Shown here piece after piece: positions 60,033 to 64,000 of a DNA stretch of 64,000 bases (position 1 is the stretch's first letter; every line of letters begins with the position of its first letter). The stretch is from an uncultured Oscillospiraceae bacterium (GTDB lineage: Bacteria; Bacillota; Clostridia; Oscillospirales; Oscillospiraceae). The notes beneath the pieces were generated by a model. That model did not search any database. It had not been told where the DNA came from and worked only from the letters and a program-made list of their open reading frames with translations. The position numbers were made by a program, and so were the translations under genes. Location of the stretch: the NCBI GenBank assembly GCA_947630785.1, contig CANRIW010000002.1, forward strand, positions 62,001-126,000. The letters run 5' to 3'.

Positions 60033-61169
60033 ATGGCATTTTTGATGGACGCCGGCACGGAGCATGTGGATGTTTTGAAGGTCATCGGTGTGGGCGGCGG
60101 CGGCACCAACGTGGTCAACCGCATGGTCCGTTCCGGGATGAGCGGCGTGGAATTCATCGCGGTGAATACCGATAAACAGTGTCTCAACGCCTCCGAGGCC
60201 ACCCAGAAGCTGGCCATCGGCGAAAAGCTCACCGGCGGCAAGGGCGCCGGGGCCAACCCCGAGGTGGGCCGCGAGTCCGCCAAGGAGAGCAGGGAGCAGA
60301 TCAGCGCCCTGCTGGACGGCACCGATATGGTCTTTGTCACCGCCGGCATGGGCGGCGGCACCGGCACCGGCGCGGCCCCCGTGGTGGCCGAGATCGCCAA
60401 GGAGCGGGGCATCCTCACCGTGGGCGTGGTCACCAAGCCCTTTAAGTTTGAAGGCCGCCGCCGCATGGAGCAGGCCATGAAGGGCATCGAGGAGCTCCGC
60501 CAGAAGGTGGACTCCTTGGTCATCATCCCCAACGACCGGCTCCAGTACGCCACCGATGAGAAGATCACCTTCGCCAACGCCTTCGCCATCGCGGACGACG
60601 TGCTGCGCCAGGCGGTGCAGTCCATCTCCGACCTGATCACCACCACCGGCCTCATCAACCTGGACTTCGCCGACGTGACCGCCGTCATGAAGGACGCGGG
60701 CCTGGCCCACATGGGCGTGGGCCGCGCCGCCGGCAAGAACAAGGCCGAGGAGGCCACCCGCATCGCCATCAACAGCCCCCTGCTGGAGACCTCCATCCAG
60801 GGCGCCAAGGGCATCATCGTCAACATCACCGGCCCCATGGACATGGGCCTGGACGAGGTGGAGATGGCCGCCGACATGGTCAAGGATGTGGCCGATCCCG
60901 ACGCCCTGTTCATGATGGGCACCGCCTTTGACGAGACCATGGAGGACGAGCTGCGGGTCACCGTCATCGCCACCGGCTTCGGCGAGGTGGCCAACCCCGT
61001 CCCCGCCGGCAAGGAGGAGGAGCCCGCCACCGCCAGGCCCGCGGCGGCCGCTTCCGCCGCCCCCGCCGTGCCCACCCCGGCCGCTCCCACGCCCGCCTCC
61101 GAGCCCGCCCCCGAACCCCCCGAGAGCGACCCCTTCGACGACATCTTCCGCATCTTCAACAAGAAGTAA
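60033..61169 (+). CDS. ftsZ: Cell division protein FtsZ
   Basis: The 378-residue tubulin homologue has [15 protein letters not shown], the GTP-binding [14 protein letters not shown] (about 105-118), the T7 loop [11 protein letters not shown] and a Pro/Ala-rich C-terminal linker ending in the conserved-type tail [12 protein letters not shown] that binds FtsA/SepF. The start at 60033 is chosen because AGGAGGG is seven bases away; an ATG at 60027 touches it. It has its own promoter and terminator. ftsA is not present next to it. Confidence 0.97.
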   Translation: MAFLMDAGTEHVDVLKVIGVGGGGTNVVNRMVRSGMSGVEFIAVNTDKQCLNASEATQKLAIGEKLTGGKGAGANPEVGRESAKESREQISALLDGTDMVFVTAGMGGGTGTGAAPVVAEIAKERGILTVGVVTKPFKFEGRRRMEQAMKGIEELRQKVDSLVIIPNDRLQYATDEKITFANAFAIADDVLRQAVQSISDLITTTGLINLDFADVTAVMKDAGLAHMGVGRAAGKNKAEEATRIAINSPLLETSIQGAKGIIVNITGPMDMGLDEVEMAADMVKDVADPDALFMMGTAFDETMEDELRVTVIATGFGEVANPVPAGKEEEPATARPAAAASAAPAVPTPAAPTPASEPAPEPPESDPFDDIFRIFNKK

Positions 61170-61182
61170 GGTACTTATACAG

Positions 61183-61212
61183 GACCCCCGGCCCGTTGGA
61201 CCGGGGGTCTTT
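61183..61212 (+). terminator. Intrinsic terminator of ftsZ
   Basis: GACCCCCGG (61183-61191) pairs with CCGGGGGTC (61201-61209), followed by TTT. The T-run is short, so some read-through into gluQ is possible. Confidence 0.75.
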
Positions 61213-61239
61213 GACTATCAGAGGAAAGGGGACAGGCCC

Positions 61240-62157
61240 ATGGAGGTGGTGGGACGTTTCGCCCCCAGCCCCAGCGGGCGGATGCACCTGGGCAATCTGC
61301 TCTCCGCCCTGCTGGCCTGGCTGGACGCCCGGAGCGCCGGGGGCAGGCTCATCCTCCGCGTCGAGGACCTGGACCCGGACCGGTGCGATCAGAACAAAGC
61401 CGCCCAGCTGGTCGACGACCTCCGCTGGCTGGGCCTGGACTGGGACGAGGGCGAGCTGGAGCCGGACTACTGCCAGTCCCGCCGCGGCCGGTACTACGAG
61501 GCCGCCTTTCAAAAGCTGCGGGAGATGGGGCTGGTCTACCCCTGCTACTGCACGAGAGCGGAGCGGCTGGCCGCCTCCGCCCCCCACAGCGGGGAGGGGG
61601 AGCCGGTCTATTCCGGCAGGTGCGCCCGCCTGACGGCGGAGGAGCGGCTGGCATTTGAGCGGGCGGGCCGCCGGCCCGCCTGGCGGGTGCGCGTGCCCGA
61701 CGAAAACTTGTCCGTCGACGACGGACATTTCGGCCTCTATACCCAAAACCTGAAGCGGGACTGCGGGGATTTCATCGTCCGCCGGTCCGACGGGGTGTGG
61801 GCCTATCAGCTGGCCGTGACGGTGGACGACGCCCTCATGGGGGTGACCCATGTGGTCCGGGGGAGGGACCTGCTGCCCTCCGCACCCAGGCAGGCGTGGC
61901 TCTGCCGGACCCTGGGCTTTGAGCCGCCGGAATACTTCCATCTGCCGCTTTTGACGGATAAAGCGGGCCGCCGGCTGTCCAAACGGGACCGGGACCTGGA
62001 CATGGGGGCCCTCCGGGCGCGGTACGCGCCGGGGGAGCTCACCGGCCTTTTGGCCTGGTACGCGGGGCTGCTGCCGGAGCCGAAAAGTGTCGAACCGAAA
62101 GACCTTGTCCCCGGCTTCTCATGGGCAAAAGTGCCGAAAAACGACATTGCCGTGGGT

Positions 62158-62166
<9 letters not shown>
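61240..62166 (+). CDS. gluQ: Glutamyl-queuosine tRNA(Asp) synthetase
   Basis: The 308-residue protein is a short GluRS-like enzyme without the anticodon-binding domain. It has [13 protein letters not shown] (HIGH-type), the zinc-site pattern YPCYCTRAE with YSGRC about 20 residues later, as in E. coli YadB/GluQ, and RRLSKRD (KMSKS-type). It charges glutamate onto queuosine of tRNA-Asp. A normal GluRS would be about 480 residues. AGAGGAAAGGGG lies upstream of the start. Confidence 0.92.
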
Positions 62167-63700
<1,534 letters not shown>

Positions 63701-63750
63701 TCCCGCAAGCGGGCCGGGTCTGGCCTGCAAAACAGCGATTTTTGAGCTGA

Positions 63751-63790
63751 AAATTCCCCAGGCTGGTTTATCCAGTCTGGGGAATTTTTT
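63751..63790 (+). terminator. Intrinsic terminator of guaB
   Basis: AAATTCCCCAG (63751-63761) pairs with CTGGGGAATTT (63777-63787), with an inner CTGG/CCAG pair, followed by TTT. Confidence 0.92.
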
Positions 63791-63802
63791 ACATAGAAGC
63801 GG

Positions 63803-63831
63803 TTGACAAGCCCTCCTACGAGGAGTATAAT
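63803..63831 (+). promoter_or_regulatory. Consensus promoter with palindromic spacer
   Basis: TTGACA (63803-63808), 17 bp, TATAAT (63826-63831): a full consensus match. The spacer holds CTCCT-ACG-AGGAG (63813-63825), an inverted repeat exactly between the two boxes, as in many repressor-controlled promoters. Confidence 0.85.
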
Positions 63832-63862
63832 TAATATATCTCACAAAAAGGAGGGTTGAGCT

Positions 63863-64000
63863 ATGAAAAAAGTTGTCAAAAAAGAGGAAATCAGCAGGCT
63901 TATGGGCATGAGCGCCTATGAGCGGGGCAGATGCAAGATGGATTTCTACTCCCGGCAGGCAGAGGGGGGACAATGGCTGGATTGGAAATTCATGGGTCAT
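63863..64000 (+). CDS. Start of an unrecognised gene (partial)
   Basis: 46 codons are visible to the right edge, starting at ATG 63863 after AAAGGAGGG. The N-terminus is very basic (MKKVVKKEEISRLMGMSAYE) and continues with aromatic residues (FYSRQAEGGQWLDWKFMGH). No family is recognised from this piece. Base composition is clearly more AT-rich than the surrounding genes, and it is driven by a perfect consensus promoter, which is consistent with an acquired gene. Confidence 0.7.
   Translation, partial: MKKVVKKEEISRLMGMSAYERGRCKMDFYSRQAEGGQWLDWKFMGH

Overview
The window is chromosomal DNA of a GC-rich, low-virulence-looking, probably spore-forming member of the Clostridia, most likely Oscillospiraceae (the Flavonifractor / Lawsonibacter / Pseudoflavonifractor neighbourhood). 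The reasons are Firmicute gene content and order (AddAB rather than RecBCD, SigA, MraZ, the sporulation pair YqfC/YqfD next to phoH, yqzL between era and recO, an HPr without its operon), strong AGGAGG ribosome binding sites, consensus TTGACA/TATAAT promoters standing in AT-rich islands, and very GC-rich codon use. The genus is an inference. No rRNA, tRNA, CRISPR array, prophage or transposase gene was seen.

Layout. 1-2790: end of a membrane protein, a coiled-coil protein, hflX, a DUF6291-like orphan and rpmE. 2930-11650: addA and addB on the minus strand, separated and flanked by two inverted copies of an ~840-bp non-coding element. 11663-16415: a WYL regulator divergent from a lipoprotein / response regulator / histidine kinase operon. 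16418-23437: DUF1385 protein, prmC, recA, recX, a repeat-rich gap with a DUF559 gene, rimO, pgsA and a hexapeptide acyltransferase. 23567-27014: an XRE membrane regulator, a compact locus that looks like a type I toxin-antitoxin, an LVIVD protein and a phosphate transporter. 27173-31958: dgt, yigZ, dnaG, sigA. 32012-34637: an SLH surface protein with a recent internal duplication and an RluA-type pseudouridine synthase. 34915-48781: yqfC, yqfD, phoH, ybeY (fused), two accessory genes, era, yqzL, recO, mutS2, HPr, uvrC, rsmD, coaD and a coiled-coil protein. 48942-61169: the division and cell wall cluster mraZ, rsmH, ftsL-like, PASTA PBP, a Mur-ligase-like remnant, mraY, ftsW, murG, murA, ftsQ, ftsZ. 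61240-64000: gluQ, guaB and the start of an unrecognised gene.

Functionally the window is dominated by housekeeping: DNA repair and recombination (AddAB, RecA, RecX, RecO, UvrC, MutS2), replication and transcription initiation (DnaG, SigA), ribosome and tRNA maturation (Era, YbeY, RsmD, RsmH, RimO, PrmC, HflX), and septal peptidoglycan synthesis. The dcw cluster lacks murE, murF, murD, murC and murB; where murE/murF usually sit there is only a shortened Mur-ligase-like protein.

The accessory content is mostly non-coding: a small interspersed repeat of ~145 bp with imperfect inverted ends (four full copies, two half copies), a larger ~840-bp element with 80-bp inverted ends, and the convergent-promoter locus at 24262-24540. 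This last is the best candidate for an undescribed system: a 27-codon hydrophobic/basic peptide with its ribosome binding site in a GAAA-capped hairpin, a strong opposing promoter, and a shared central hairpin terminator.
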